Source: Rhodospirillales bacterium (GTDB taxonomy: Bacteria; Pseudomonadota; Alphaproteobacteria; Rhodospirillales; JASLQF01). Taken from it: a stretch of DNA of 64,000 nt. Below are positions 28,973 through 37,674 of this stretch, in pieces. How positions within the stretch are numbered: the stretch's first letter is position 1; the number at the start of each line of letters is the position of its first letter. Position numbers and translations under genes: made by a program. The stretch lies in the NCBI GenBank assembly GCA_030744625.1, contig JASLQF010000004.1:1-64000 (forward strand). The letters run 5' to 3'. The notes beneath the pieces are model-generated. The model had not been told where the DNA came from. It saw nothing but the letters and a program-made list of their open reading frames with translations, and made no database searches.

Positions 28973-30073
28973 TCACACGTTGAAGCGAAAGAGGATGACG
29001 TCGCCGTCCTGGACGACGTAGTCGCGGCCTTCCTGGCGCATCGCGCCAGCGTCCTTGGCGCCGCGCTCGCCGCCGTGGGCGACGAAGTCGGCGCATGAAA
29101 TCGTCTCGGCGGCGATGAAGCCGCGGGCGAAATCGGTATGCACGGCGCCCGCCGCCTGCTGTGCCGTGGTGCCCCGGCGCACCGTCCAGGCGTGGGCTTC
29201 CCGACGGTTGGCGGTGAAAAAGGTGATCAGGCCGAGCAACCCGTAGCCGGCGTGGACGAGGCGCGCCAACCCCGTCTCGGCGAGCCCCAAGGCGGCGAGG
29301 AACTCGGCGCGCTCCGCCGCCTCGTCGAGGGCCGCCACTTCCGATTCGATCTTAGCCGAGATGACCACCGAGGGCAGGCCCCGCGCCTCGGCGCGCGCCG
29401 CCGCCGCCGCGCTCAGCGCGTTTCCGTCGGGCAGGGACGCCTCGTCCACGTTGCACACGAAAAGCATCGGCTTGTCGGTGATCAGGTACAGGCCGCGTCG
29501 GCGGTCTCCGTCGGCAGATGCGGCCGCCACTTGGCGCGCCGGCGTACCCTCCCTGAGTGCCGCCAGCACGGGCTCGGCGACGGCGAGTTCGGCCTTGGCC
29601 TCGTCGTCGCCGCCGCGCGCCTTCTTGGCCCACGCCTCGACGCGGCCTTCCAGGCTTTCGAGGTCGGCCAGCATGAGCTCGGTTTCGATGGTCTCGGCGT
29701 CGCGCACGGCATCGACGGCGCCGTCGACGTGGGTGACGTTGTCGTCGGCGAAGCAGCGCACGACGTGGGCGATGGCGTCGACCTCGCGGATGGCGCCCAG
29801 GAAGCGGTTGCCGAGCCCCTCGCCCCTGCTCGCCCCGCGCACCAGGCCGGCGATATCCACGAACTCGAGATGGGTGGGGACGACCCGGGACGACCCGGCC
29901 GCCGCGGCAATCTCGTCGAGCCGGGGGTCGGGCACGGCGATGCGGCCCACATTGGGCTCGACGGTGGTGAAGGGATAGTTGGCGGCCTCGGCCTGGGCGG
30001 TGGCCGTCAGCGCGTTGAAGAGGGTCGATTTGCCGACATTGGGAAGGCCGACGATGCCGCAGTTAAAGCCCAT
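28973..30073 (-). CDS. ychF: Redox-regulated ATPase/GTPase YchF
   Basis: A 366-residue Obg-family P-loop protein. The N-terminal domain has [18 protein letters not shown], then the G3 motif [18 protein letters not shown]; the G4 position reads CNVDEA (NxxE), which explains the preference of YchF/OLA1 for ATP. A TGS domain closes the C-terminus, with [17 protein letters not shown]. It binds ribosomes and modulates stress responses. Its ATG lies inside the end of pth: the genes overlap by 11 bp, a usual pairing in alphaproteobacteria. Confidence 0.96.
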   Translation of the reverse strand: MGFNCGIVGLPNVGKSTLFNALTATAQAEAANYPFTTVEPNVGRIAVPDPRLDEIAAAAGSSRVVPTHLEFVDIAGLVRGASRGEGLGNRFLGAIREVDAIAHVVRCFADDNVTHVDGAVDAVRDAETIETELMLADLESLEGRVEAWAKKARGGDDEAKAELAVAEPVLAALREGTPARQVAAASADGDRRRGLYLITDKPMLFVCNVDEASLPDGNALSAAAAARAEARGLPSVVISAKIESEVAALDEAAERAEFLAALGLAETGLARLVHAGYGLLGLITFFTANRREAHAWTVRRGTTAQQAAGAVHTDFARGFIAAETISCADFVAHGGERGAKDAGAMRQEGRDYVVQDGDVILFRFNV

Positions 30074-30713
30074 CGTCTTCTTCCGGGGTCGTCGATGCCT
30101 CTTTGCCTTCCGGGCTTTCCGGCGCCGGCTTCGCCTTCGGCTTGGGCGGCTTTAGGGCCAGCGCCACGCGGCTCGCGAACTCGGCGTCGCGGCGCCCCAC
30201 CAGGAGAGGGAAGTTTTCGGCGACGGCGTCGAGCAGGGCCTCCACCCATGGCCCGTCGGCCTTGGTGAAGTCCTGCAGCACGTGGGCGGTGACCCGCTCC
30301 TTGTCGCCGGGATGGCCGATGCCGAGGCGCACGCGCCGATAATCGGCGCCCAGATGGGCGTGGATGTCGCGCAGCCCGTTGTGCCCGGCGTGACCGCCGC
30401 CGTCCTTGACGCGCAGGCGCCCGGCGGCGAGGTCGAGCTCGTCGTGGAGCACGATGATGTCGGAGGGCGGGATCTTGTAGAACCTGGCCGCCGCCGCCAC
30501 CGAACGCCCCGCCTCGTTCATGAAGGTCTTGGGCTTGAGAACGAGCACCCGCTCTCCGCCCACTGTTCCCTCGGCGATGTCGCCCGAGAACTTGGCCCGG
30601 AAGCGCCCCAGGGAATGGCGGCGCGCGATGGCGTCCGCCGCCATGAAACCGATGTTGTGGCGGTTGCGGAGGTATTCCGCTCCGGGATTGCCGAGGCCGA
30701 CCACCAACAACAT
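30063..30713 (-). CDS. pth: Peptidyl-tRNA hydrolase
   Basis: A 216-residue hydrolase that recycles peptidyl-tRNA released from stalled ribosomes. Motifs: [20 protein letters not shown] with the catalytic His, [13 protein letters not shown], and [20 protein letters not shown]. The C-terminus carries about 30 extra residues rich in Pro, Lys and Glu ([20 protein letters not shown]), common in alphaproteobacterial Pth. It sits between rplY and ychF; the 24-bp spacer to rplY is a GC palindrome. Confidence 0.96.
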   Translation of the reverse strand: MLLVVGLGNPGAEYLRNRHNIGFMAADAIARRHSLGRFRAKFSGDIAEGTVGGERVLVLKPKTFMNEAGRSVAAAARFYKIPPSDIIVLHDELDLAAGRLRVKDGGGHAGHNGLRDIHAHLGADYRRVRLGIGHPGDKERVTAHVLQDFTKADGPWVEALLDAVAENFPLLVGRRDAEFASRVALALKPPKPKAKPAPESPEGKEASTTPEEDDGL

Positions 30714-30737
30714 GGCCCGGCGCCGGCGCCGGCGCGC

Positions 30738-31469
30738 CTATTCCTTCGCCGACCCCTTGGAGGCGTCTCCGCCCTCGGCGGACTTCTCTTCCCCTTCGCC
30801 TTCGCCTTCGCCTTCGCCTTCCACGGCCTCGCCCTCTTCGCCTTCGATCTCCTCGCCTTCCTCGCCTTCGACCTCTTCTTCCTCTTCCTCCTCGATGGTC
30901 AGGATGGTCGGCGCGGCGATGGTGGCGATGGTGAAGTCGCGGTCGGTGATCGTCGGCACCGCGTCATCCGGAATGTCCACTTGGCTGATGTGCACGCTGT
31001 CACCGATGTCGAGGCCCGTGAGGTCGACGGTGATGAAAGGCGGAATGTTCTCCGCCGAACAGATCATCTCGATGGTGTGGCGCACCACGTTGAGCACACC
31101 GCCGCGCTTGATGCCGGGCGACAGCTCCTCGTTCTCGAAGATCACCTCGACGTCGATGTTAAGCTTGGTATCGGCGGAAAAGCGCATGAAATCGACGTGC
31201 ATCGGACGATCGTTCACGGGGTGGAATTGCACATCCCGGGCCAGCACCCGGTGGGTCTCTGAGTTCATATCGAGCTCGAAGACGCGGGCGAAAAAGCCCG
31301 GTTGCTTCATCTCCACGACGAGGTCGGCGGGATCGACCGTAATGAGGACGGGCTCGATCTTGGTGCCGTAGATGACGCCCGGAACGCGTCCACCGCGGCG
31401 CACGGCGCGGGCTGCCCCCTTGCCGGCGTGTTGGCGCGGTTGCACCGCTATGGTCGTTGCTTCAGCCAT
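30738..31469 (-). CDS. rplY: 50S ribosomal protein L25, general stress (CTC) form
   Basis: A 243-residue long-form L25, which binds 5S rRNA. The N-terminal domain begins with TIAVQPRQHAGKGAARAVRRGGRVPGVIYG, and the CTC domain follows with DFMRFSADTKLNIDVEV. The last 55 or so residues are an extreme Glu/Gly tail coded partly by hexanucleotide repeats at 30793-30820. AAGGAG lies before the ATG, and a good promoter is seen upstream. The order rplY, pth, ychF is one operon in many alphaproteobacteria. Confidence 0.96.
   Translation of the reverse strand: MAEATTIAVQPRQHAGKGAARAVRRGGRVPGVIYGTKIEPVLITVDPADLVVEMKQPGFFARVFELDMNSETHRVLARDVQFHPVNDRPMHVDFMRFSADTKLNIDVEVIFENEELSPGIKRGGVLNVVRHTIEMICSAENIPPFITVDLTGLDIGDSVHISQVDIPDDAVPTITDRDFTIATIAAPTILTIEEEEEEEVEGEEGEEIEGEEGEAVEGEGEGEGEGEEKSAEGGDASKGSAKE
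30793..30820. repeat. Hexanucleotide repeat in the rplY tail
   Basis: Four perfect CCTTCG units plus a partial fifth code for alternating Gly and Glu on the minus strand. Surrounding sequence to 30900 is a looser continuation of the same pattern. Changes in whole units would keep the frame. Confidence 0.85.
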
Positions 31470-31521
31470 GGTCCTGACTCCTTATCGCCTACGCGGTGCC
31501 GGGTTGCGAGGGTGCCGGCGC

Positions 31522-31550
31522 TTAATATCCGTTGTCGCCCGCCGCGGCAA
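31522..31550 (-). promoter_or_regulatory. Candidate sigma-70 promoter of rplY-pth-ychF
   Basis: Read on the minus strand: TTGCCG (31545-31550), 17-base spacer, TATTAA (31522-31527), then about 52 bases to the rplY start. Spacing and hexamers fit a housekeeping promoter, but this is pattern matching only. Confidence 0.5.
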
Positions 31551-31574
31551 GACCTTAGAGTCCGGCCGCCGCGC

Positions 31575-32507
31575 TCAATGGAAGAGGCTGGAAACCGACG
31601 ATTCGTCGCTGATGCGGCGCATCGCCTCCGCCATCAAGGGCGCGATGGTGAGCTGCTCGATGTTGTTGGAGACGCGCACCGCCTCGGTAGCCATGATGCT
31701 GTCGGTGATGACGAGCTTATCAAGCGCCGAGGCCGTCACCCGCGCCACCGCGCCCCCCGAAAGCACCCCATGAGTGATGTAGGCGGTGACCACCGTGGCC
31801 CCCGCGTCCATCAGGGCGTCAGCGGCGTTGCACAGTGTGCCCCCCGAATCGACGATGTCGTCGACCAGGATGCAGCACCGGCCCTCGACGTCGCCGATGA
31901 TGTTCATCACTTCCGACACCCCCGCCTTCTCGCGCCGTTTGTCGATGATCGACAGGTCCGCGTTGAGGGGCTTGGCGATTGCGCGGGCCCGCAGTACGCC
32001 GCCGACGTCGGGCGAGACGACCATGAGGCCGGCGCCGTCGAAGCGCTTCTTGATGTCCTTTATGAAGACGGGAGCGGCGAAGAGATTGTCGAGGGGGATG
32101 TCGAAGAACCCCTGAATCTGGCCGGCATGGAGGTCGATGGTGAGCACCCGGTCGGCCCCCGCCGTGGTGATGAGGTTGGCCACCAGTTTCGCCGAAATGG
32201 GCGTGCGCGGCCCCGATTTGCGGTCCTGGCGAGCATATCCGAAGTAAGGAACGACGGCGGTGATGCGGCGCGCCGAGCCCCGTTTGAGCGCGTCCAACGT
32301 CACCAGCAGCTCCATGAGGTTGTCGTTGGCCGGATAGGACGTGGACTGCACCACGAAAAGGTCTTCGCCACGCACGTTTTCCTGGATCTCCACGAACACC
32401 TCCATGTCCGAGAAGCGGCGGATGCTCGCCTTGGTCAGCGGCAGGTTGAGGTAGGCGGACATCGCCTCGGCCAAGGGCGTGTTGCTGTTGCAGGCAACGA
32501 TTTTCAT
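31575..32507 (-). CDS. prs: Ribose-phosphate pyrophosphokinase
   Basis: A 310-residue PRPP synthase making 5-phosphoribosyl diphosphate from ribose-5-phosphate and ATP for nucleotide, histidine and tryptophan synthesis. It begins [16 protein letters not shown]; the flexible loop region [18 protein letters not shown], the [18 protein letters not shown] block and the PRPP loop [14 protein letters not shown] are all present. The frame is open 16 codons further upstream, but family length fixes this start. It is 105 bp upstream of rplY and has its own likely promoter. Confidence 0.96.
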   Translation of the reverse strand: MKIVACNSNTPLAEAMSAYLNLPLTKASIRRFSDMEVFVEIQENVRGEDLFVVQSTSYPANDNLMELLVTLDALKRGSARRITAVVPYFGYARQDRKSGPRTPISAKLVANLITTAGADRVLTIDLHAGQIQGFFDIPLDNLFAAPVFIKDIKKRFDGAGLMVVSPDVGGVLRARAIAKPLNADLSIIDKRREKAGVSEVMNIIGDVEGRCCILVDDIVDSGGTLCNAADALMDAGATVVTAYITHGVLSGGAVARVTASALDKLVITDSIMATEAVRVSNNIEQLTIAPLMAEAMRRISDESSVSSLFH

Positions 32508-32602
32508 GGCAACCGGTCCCTTCGGCACGGTCCAGCACATCGATGGAGAGGGCATTCCTCCCGCTTCCCGCGACGCCGAGGACTCCTAGTAAGACGCGGC
32601 GG

Positions 32603-32631
32603 AATTTATCAGCGTCGCAATGGTGTGTAAA
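32603..32631 (-). promoter_or_regulatory. Candidate sigma-70 promoter of prs
   Basis: On the minus strand TTTACA (32626-32631) and TAAATT (32603-32608) are 17 bases apart, about 95 bases before the prs ATG. The hexamers differ from consensus at one and two positions. An inverted repeat CGGGC/GCCCG at 32632-32647, just upstream, may end the lipoprotein transcript. Confidence 0.5.
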
Positions 32632-32653
32632 CGGGCTTCCTCGCCCGCCATGC

Positions 32654-33589
32654 TCACTGATCGGGAGGCGGCGCGCGGCCGGGGACTAGCGGCAAGACGC
32701 GGCCCTTGGGCATGATGGACTTGACGGCACGGATTTGCCGCGAGCGGCTGAGAATGTCCTCCACGCCACGCGTCGCGGCGCGCGCCACGAGCGCCGCCAC
32801 CGGGCCCCACGCCCCGTCGAGCGAGCCGGCGGCGACGGTGTTCTCCTGGGTCGCCTTGCCCACCTCGCGGCCGTCGGGCGTGGTCATCGTCCATACGATC
32901 GTCACCCGCTGGCGCGGCCCGCTCGGCGCCTCGGCCCTGACCACCCCTTGCAGGACGTGGGTGGCCACGTCGGGCAGCTCGGTCGTCGCGATGCCGGCCG
33001 CCTTGGCGGCCGCTTTCATCTCGCGCGTCAACGCCGAGTTGCCATCGCCGAGGGCGCCCTTGACCTCCAAGATCAGCAGGTTGGCGGGCTGCGGTGCCCC
33101 CGGAGGCACGGTGTCGGGCTCGACGCGGATCATGGCGACGATGGGCTTGGCCGCCGCCTTGCCGACGGAACGGATGATACGCGGGTCGCCGTATTCCCAT
33201 TGCCACCACGTGCCCTCGACCCCCTGGCTGTGGTTGCCGACCAGTTTGCCGGAGGCGTCGACCAAGTCCCACTTGATGACGACGATGAAGGGGACGCGGT
33301 TATTATCGCGGTTGCGTTCGGCGCGGCCCCTCAACACGTAACGGCTGTCCCCGGCGACGCCGACCGAGGCGAGGACGCGCTGCGTATCGAGCTCCGCCGC
33401 CACCGATTGCGCCAGAAGCCGCGCCATGGGCGCCGGCGGCCCGTCCACGGGCTCGACGCGGATGCCGACGCTTTTCTTGATCTCCACCTTTGGCGGTTGC
33501 TCGAAACCACCCATCAACCCATCGCCGAGATCGGCGCATGCCGCCGCGGCGGCGGCGCAAACGAGAACCCATGTGACCGGCAACCGCAT
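32654..33589 (-). CDS. Predicted lipoprotein of unknown function
   Basis: A 311-residue exported protein. The signal peptide ends in a lipobox-like AAAC with the lipidated cysteine at residue 18. The mature part has two similar-looking halves: residues about 40-150 (EPVDGPPAPMARLLAQSVAA, YVLRGRAERN, WDLVDASGKLVG) and 165-290 (LILEVKGALGDGNSALTREM, THVLQGVVRAE, WTMTTPDGREVGKATQ), each with a helix followed by beta strands, suggesting an internal duplication. I do not recognise the family. It lies downstream of lgt-midA-pgeF, which fits because Lgt is the enzyme that lipidates such proteins. Confidence 0.8.
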   Translation of the reverse strand: MRLPVTWVLVCAAAAAACADLGDGLMGGFEQPPKVEIKKSVGIRVEPVDGPPAPMARLLAQSVAAELDTQRVLASVGVAGDSRYVLRGRAERNRDNNRVPFIVVIKWDLVDASGKLVGNHSQGVEGTWWQWEYGDPRIIRSVGKAAAKPIVAMIRVEPDTVPPGAPQPANLLILEVKGALGDGNSALTREMKAAAKAAGIATTELPDVATHVLQGVVRAEAPSGPRQRVTIVWTMTTPDGREVGKATQENTVAAGSLDGAWGPVAALVARAATRGVEDILSRSRQIRAVKSIMPKGRVLPLVPGRAPPPDQ

Positions 33590-33592
33590 GGC

Positions 33593-33661
33593 TCAGGCGA
33601 GCACGCAGGTGACCACGAGGCCAAGCACCAGGACCATCACCAGTATGATCATGTAGGGCAT
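33593..33661 (-). CDS. Possible 22-residue membrane microprotein
   Basis: A small frame just upstream of the lipoprotein start: 22 residues, almost all hydrophobic (MPYMIILVMVLVLGLVVT, then CVLA), long enough for one membrane helix and ending 3 bp before the lipoprotein ATG. If translated it would be coupled to the lipoprotein. There is no strong ribosome site (GTGAGA lies about 8 bases before the ATG), so it could be chance. A second ATG is at the fourth codon. Alternative: an untranslated leader. Confidence 0.35.
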   Translation of the reverse strand: MPYMIILVMVLVLGLVVTCVLA

Positions 33662-33697
33662 GGGGACGATCTCACATGACGACGCCGGGGCGGGCGC

Positions 33698-34492
33698 CTA
33701 TCCACCGGACAGCGCGATGGCCGACAGGCCGCGCCCGTAGCGGGTTTCGCCCAGCTCGACGGCGCGCCGATAGCTGAAGAACAGGTCCTCCTCGCCCCGG
33801 GTATCGTGGGCCAGGCGCTCGACCGCGGCGAGACCGATCCCGGCCAATCTCCGCTCCAGGTAGCCGGGCAGGTCGAAGAGCCGGCGGTCGCCGTCGCCGG
33901 GCGCGAAAAAATCGGCGTTGGCGGCCTCCTCGCCGACGAAGGCCGCCTGAAACTCCGGCCCCACCTCGTAGGACTGCTGATGGATGCACGGACCGATGCC
34001 GGCGACGATGCCGCGCGCCCGGGCGCCGAGGCCGGTCATGGCCTCGACGGTTGCCTCGAGAATCCCGGCCAGCCCACCGCGCCAGCCGGCGTGGGCGGCG
34101 CCGATGACGCCGGCCTCGGCGTCAGCGAACAGCACCGGTGCGCAATCGGCGGTGAGCACGCCGAGCGCCACCCCCGGCGCCCGCGTGACCAGGGCGTCGG
34201 CACCCGGTGCCTGGGCCGGCGTCCACGGCGCCTCGACCACGGCCACGTCCGCCGAATGGGTCTGGCGGACGGTGACCAGGTCATCGCCGGAAAGGGCCAG
34301 CCTCTCCATGGCGCGCCGGCGGTTGGCGGCAACGCTCTCGGCGCGGTCGCCGGAACCGAACCCGCAGTTGAGGGAGGCATAGGATCCCTCGCTGACCCCG
34401 CCCCGACGCGTGAAGAAGGCATGGCGGACGCCCGGCACGCCGTCAAGGAGGGTGGCGGTGAAAGTTGTTTCTTGCCTCGCCATGGGGCGCAT
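33698..34492 (-). CDS. pgeF: Multicopper polyphenol oxidase-fold purine nucleosidase family protein (YfiH/PgeF)
   Basis: A 264-residue protein of the YfiH family. Metal or active-site motifs are VRQTHSADV, LTADCAPVLFAD, GAAHAGWRGGLAGI and GIGPCIHQQSYEVG. Family members have been reported both as peptidoglycan editing factors and as purine nucleoside phosphorylases; which applies here is unknown. The start could also be the ATG three codons in (34483). The order lgt, midA, pgeF is typical of alphaproteobacteria. Confidence 0.92.
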   Translation of the reverse strand: MRPMARQETTFTATLLDGVPGVRHAFFTRRGGVSEGSYASLNCGFGSGDRAESVAANRRRAMERLALSGDDLVTVRQTHSADVAVVEAPWTPAQAPGADALVTRAPGVALGVLTADCAPVLFADAEAGVIGAAHAGWRGGLAGILEATVEAMTGLGARARGIVAGIGPCIHQQSYEVGPEFQAAFVGEEAANADFFAPGDGDRRLFDLPGYLERRLAGIGLAAVERLAHDTRGEEDLFFSYRRAVELGETRYGRGLSAIALSGG

Positions 34493-34556
34493 TATGGGGG
34501 CAAGGGCGGGGCCGGGAAAAGAGGCGAAGTGTCACCGCCCCCCCCGTCCATTCCCC

Positions 34557-35693
34557 TCAACCGAACCCCGGCGGAGGCGCCGTTTCGGGATGGGCCACGG
34601 CGAGGGCCTTGAACAGGGTTCCCATCTCGGCCTCGTCGACCAGGCGGTGGTGGGCGGAACGGATATCGCTGGCCTGCCCGGCCGTGGCGCCGACCAGCAG
34701 CGCCTCGGCGCGCGCTCCGATGCCCAGTCTTTCGAGGAACGTCCCCTGGGGCACCGGCCCGAAGGCGCCGGCACCGGCCTCGACGGCGGCGGCGGCGAGA
34801 CCGGTGAAATCGACGTGGGCGGTGAGGTCGGCTTCGCCGGGCGCCTCGAGGACGGGATGGTAGGCGTGGTCCTTGACCGCCTGCAGGGTGTCGCCGGCGG
34901 CGCTTTCGGCGTGGCCGTAATCGAGGATGAGGGCGGCGCCGCCGTGGCGCGCCACCCGCCTCCCGATGGCGCCGGCCAGGGCCAGGCCGTCCGGGCATAC
35001 CTCGATGACGCCGCCGTCGACGCCGCTTTCGGGGGCGACGGCCAGGCGTTTCGTGGTCAAGGGATCGAGAGGCAGCGGCGGCGCCAGGACGAAACGGAAG
35101 CCGCCGTCCTCTTCGGCATCGACCCGGCGCTCCCGCCAACCCTCTTCGGTACGCTGAAACTGGCGCACCGGCAGAGCATCGAAGAACTCGTTGGCGATGA
35201 GCACCATGGGCCCTTCGGGGACGCCGTCGAGGGAATCGCTCCACACCGGGGCGGTGCCCAGTTCGGCCGCCGCCAGGGCCTCCTGCTGGCGCTCCCTGAG
35301 GACCGGGCTGGTCTCCACCATGTGCAGCCGCGCGGCGTCAAGGAAGCCGGGCGCCGGGCGCACCGCCCGCAGGACATCCGCCATCAGCGTCCCGCGCCCC
35401 GGTCCGAGCTCCACCACCGCGACCGGATCGGGGGCGCCCATGTCCTGCCAGACGACGGCGCACCACAGGCCGATCAGCTCGCCGAACATCTGGGAGATTT
35501 CGGGCGCCGTGATGAAGTCGCCGGCGGCGCCCAGGGGGTCGCGGCTCGTGTAATAGCCGTGGCGGGGGTGGCCGAGGGCCTCGGCCATGAACTCGGCGAC
35601 GGTGAGCGGGCCGCACGCCGCGATGCGCCGGCGCAGGTGGTCGGCGAGGCCGCCCACGGGGCGTCCCACTGGGCGTCCCACAGAACGTCCCAT
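34557..35693 (-). CDS. MidA/NDUFAF7-type SAM-dependent methyltransferase
   Basis: A 378-residue methyltransferase of the DUF185 family, whose mitochondrial member NDUFAF7 methylates an arginine in complex I subunit NDUFS2. Motifs: GYYTSRDPLGAAGDFITAPE, the SAM-binding VVELGPGRGTLMADVLR, and LIANEFFDALPVRQF. A role in complex I assembly is inferred from the family. Odd: the start region is four 12-bp units each opening with a possible start codon (ATG, then three GTGs), giving the peptide MGRSVGRPVGRPVGG. No clear ribosome site; it starts 6 bp after the lgt stop. Confidence 0.93.
   Translation of the reverse strand: MGRSVGRPVGRPVGGLADHLRRRIAACGPLTVAEFMAEALGHPRHGYYTSRDPLGAAGDFITAPEISQMFGELIGLWCAVVWQDMGAPDPVAVVELGPGRGTLMADVLRAVRPAPGFLDAARLHMVETSPVLRERQQEALAAAELGTAPVWSDSLDGVPEGPMVLIANEFFDALPVRQFQRTEEGWRERRVDAEEDGGFRFVLAPPLPLDPLTTKRLAVAPESGVDGGVIEVCPDGLALAGAIGRRVARHGGAALILDYGHAESAAGDTLQAVKDHAYHPVLEAPGEADLTAHVDFTGLAAAAVEAGAGAFGPVPQGTFLERLGIGARAEALLVGATAGQASDIRSAHHRLVDEAEMGTLFKALAVAHPETAPPPGFG
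35657..35693 (-). repeat. Tandem 12-bp repeats carrying alternative start codons
   Basis: Starting at the midA ATG (35693), GTG codons in the same frame follow at 35681, 35669 and 35657, each at the head of a 12-bp unit of the form GTGGGACGCCCA. The units differ by a few bases. Change in copy number would shift the N-terminus by four residues without breaking the frame. Confidence 0.8.
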
Positions 35694-35699
35694 CCGGCG

Positions 35700-36494
35700 T
35701 CACCCGGCGCGCCGCGGGCGCAGCATGAAGTAGAGCCCCAAGGCCAGCATGGGCGCCGACAGCCACTGGCCCATGGTGGTGCCCGCCATCAGAAATCCGA
35801 TGTGGGCGTCGGGCTGGCGGAACAGTTCGACCGCGGCGCGGGCCAGGGCATAGCCCGCCAGCAGGACGCCCAACACGAACCCCGGCCGGGCGCGCACGGC
35901 CTCGACGCGCCACAAGACGTTGAGCACGGCGAAGAGCACGATGCCCTCCAGCGCCGCCTCGTAGAGCTGGCTCGGGTGGCGCGGCGCCGGTCCGCCGCCC
36001 GGGAACACCATGGCCCACGGCACGTCCGAGGGGCGGCCGAACAGCTCGCCGTTGATGAAATTGGCCAGCCGCCCCAGAAACAACCCGATGGGCGCCACGC
36101 AGGCGACGGCGTCGGCGGCGGGCAGAAAGGGGATGGCGCGTCGGCGCGTGAACAGATAGCCCGCCACCGCCACGCCGAGCAGCCCGCCATGGAACGACAT
36201 GCCGCCCCGCCACACCTGCAGGATGGCCAGGGGGTTGTCCATGTAGAAGCCGAACTTGTAGAAGAGCACGTATCCCAGTCGTCCGCCGAGCACGACGCCG
36301 AGCGTCGCCCACAGCAGAAAGTCGTCGGCGTCGAGCACCTTCATGATGGCGGGCGGCCCCTTGACCAGCACGCGGAGATGGCGCCACCCGGCGATGAGGC
36401 CGACGATATAGGCCAACGAGTACCAGCGGACGACGATCGGCCCGACCTCGAAGAGCACCGGATCGATGGCGGGAAAGGGAATGACGAAGGTCAT
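35700..36494 (-). CDS. lgt: Prolipoprotein diacylglyceryl transferase
   Basis: A 264-residue inner-membrane enzyme with seven predicted helices that transfers diacylglycerol from phosphatidylglycerol to the lipobox cysteine. The Lgt signature GLFLGRLANFINGELFGR and the later RHPSQLYEAALEG are present, as is GGMSFHGGLLG with the essential His region. It starts 20 bp after the hldD start-side stop on the same strand and precedes midA, pgeF and a lipoprotein gene. Confidence 0.96.
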   Translation of the reverse strand: MTFVIPFPAIDPVLFEVGPIVVRWYSLAYIVGLIAGWRHLRVLVKGPPAIMKVLDADDFLLWATLGVVLGGRLGYVLFYKFGFYMDNPLAILQVWRGGMSFHGGLLGVAVAGYLFTRRRAIPFLPAADAVACVAPIGLFLGRLANFINGELFGRPSDVPWAMVFPGGGPAPRHPSQLYEAALEGIVLFAVLNVLWRVEAVRARPGFVLGVLLAGYALARAAVELFRQPDAHIGFLMAGTTMGQWLSAPMLALGLYFMLRPRRAG

Positions 36495-36513
36495 GCCGGC
36501 AGCGCCGCGGTTT

Positions 36514-37500
36514 TCACCGGTAGGGGTCCGGCGTGCTCAGATAGTCCTGGACGTAGCGCGCCACGCCGTCCTCGAGCGCCGTGAAGTCCGCCCTGTAGCC
36601 GGCGGCGCGCAAGCGCGCCATGGAAGCCTCCGTGAAGTATTGGTACTTGTCGCGGATGGGGGCCGGCGTCGGCACGTAGTCGATGGCCGGTTCCTTGCCG
36701 AGCGCCCGGAAGACGGCGGTGGCGAGGTCGGCGAAGCTGCGCGCCCGGCCGGTGCCGCAATTGTAGATGCCGCTCACCGAGCCGTCGCCGAGCAGCCACA
36801 TGACGATATCGACGCAGTCATCGACCCAGATGAAGTCGCGGAGCTGGCCGCCATGGGCATAGTTCGGGTCATGGGACTCGAACAGCCGCGCCGGCTCGCC
36901 GGCCACGGCGCGGGGATGGATCTGCGCCACCACGCTCATCTGGCCGCCCTTGTGGTATTCGTTGGGACCGTAGACGTTGAAGAACTTGAGCCCGGCCCAC
37001 TGGGGCGGACGCGCATCACCGTCGGCTACCATGCGGGCGACGCGTCGGTCGAAAACGTGCTTGCTCCAACCGTAGGCGTTGAGCGGCCTGAGCCCGGCCA
37101 GCCCTTCGCAGGAGGCGTCGTCGTCGAAGCCCTGGTCGCCGTCCCCGTAGGTGGCCGCCGACGAGGCGTAAATGAAGCGCACCTGGTGGCCGGTGCACCA
37201 CTTCCAAAGGCGGAGAGACAGCTTGAAGTTGGTGGCCACCATGAGATCAGCGTCGGTCTCGGTGGTCGCCGAGATGGCCCCCATGTGGATGACCGCCTCG
37301 ACGTTGGAGCGGTTGTCCTCGAGATAATCGAACAGGTTCCCGGGCGCCAGAAAGTCGGCGAGCTCGCGCTTGGCGATGTTGCGCCACTTGTCGCCGCCGC
37401 GCAGGATATCGCAGACGACGACCTTGCCGAGGCCACGCTCCTCGAGCGCCGCCACGATGTTGGAGCCGATAAAGCCGGCGCCGCCGGTCACCACGAACAT
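36514..37500 (-). CDS. hldD: ADP-L-glycero-D-manno-heptose-6-epimerase
   Basis: A 328-residue short-chain dehydrogenase/epimerase-fold enzyme making the heptose precursor of lipopolysaccharide core. NAD(P)-binding motif GGAGFIGSN at residues 6-14; the catalytic Tyr/Lys pair is in NAYGWSKHVFD; FFNVYGPNEYHKGGQMS and the substrate loop are typical. The window shows no other heptose genes. It is upstream of lgt in the same direction, 19 bp apart. The gene is divergent from the ubiK-like gene. Confidence 0.94.
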   Translation of the reverse strand: MFVVTGGAGFIGSNIVAALEERGLGKVVVCDILRGGDKWRNIAKRELADFLAPGNLFDYLEDNRSNVEAVIHMGAISATTETDADLMVATNFKLSLRLWKWCTGHQVRFIYASSAATYGDGDQGFDDDASCEGLAGLRPLNAYGWSKHVFDRRVARMVADGDARPPQWAGLKFFNVYGPNEYHKGGQMSVVAQIHPRAVAGEPARLFESHDPNYAHGGQLRDFIWVDDCVDIVMWLLGDGSVSGIYNCGTGRARSFADLATAVFRALGKEPAIDYVPTPAPIRDKYQYFTEASMARLRAAGYRADFTALEDGVARYVQDYLSTPDPYR

Positions 37501-37674
37501 GGCTTCTCCTCAGCTCTAGTGTCCAGGGAAGCCCGTTTATAGGGCCGCCCGCCGGGACCCGCAAGAAGGCGGCGCCACCCCGCCACCGCGTGCGGTTGCC
37601 AGCACCGCGGCGTCGGCCCATAATGGCGGTCGCGCCGGCAACGGCGCCGGCGCCGAATGGCGGGAGCCCGACCC

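Noticed and set aside
34410-36584. Long rightward frame opposite pgeF, midA and lgt
   Set aside because: Composition is a mirror of the minus-strand genes (Gly, Ala, Arg and His rich) and no motif is present.
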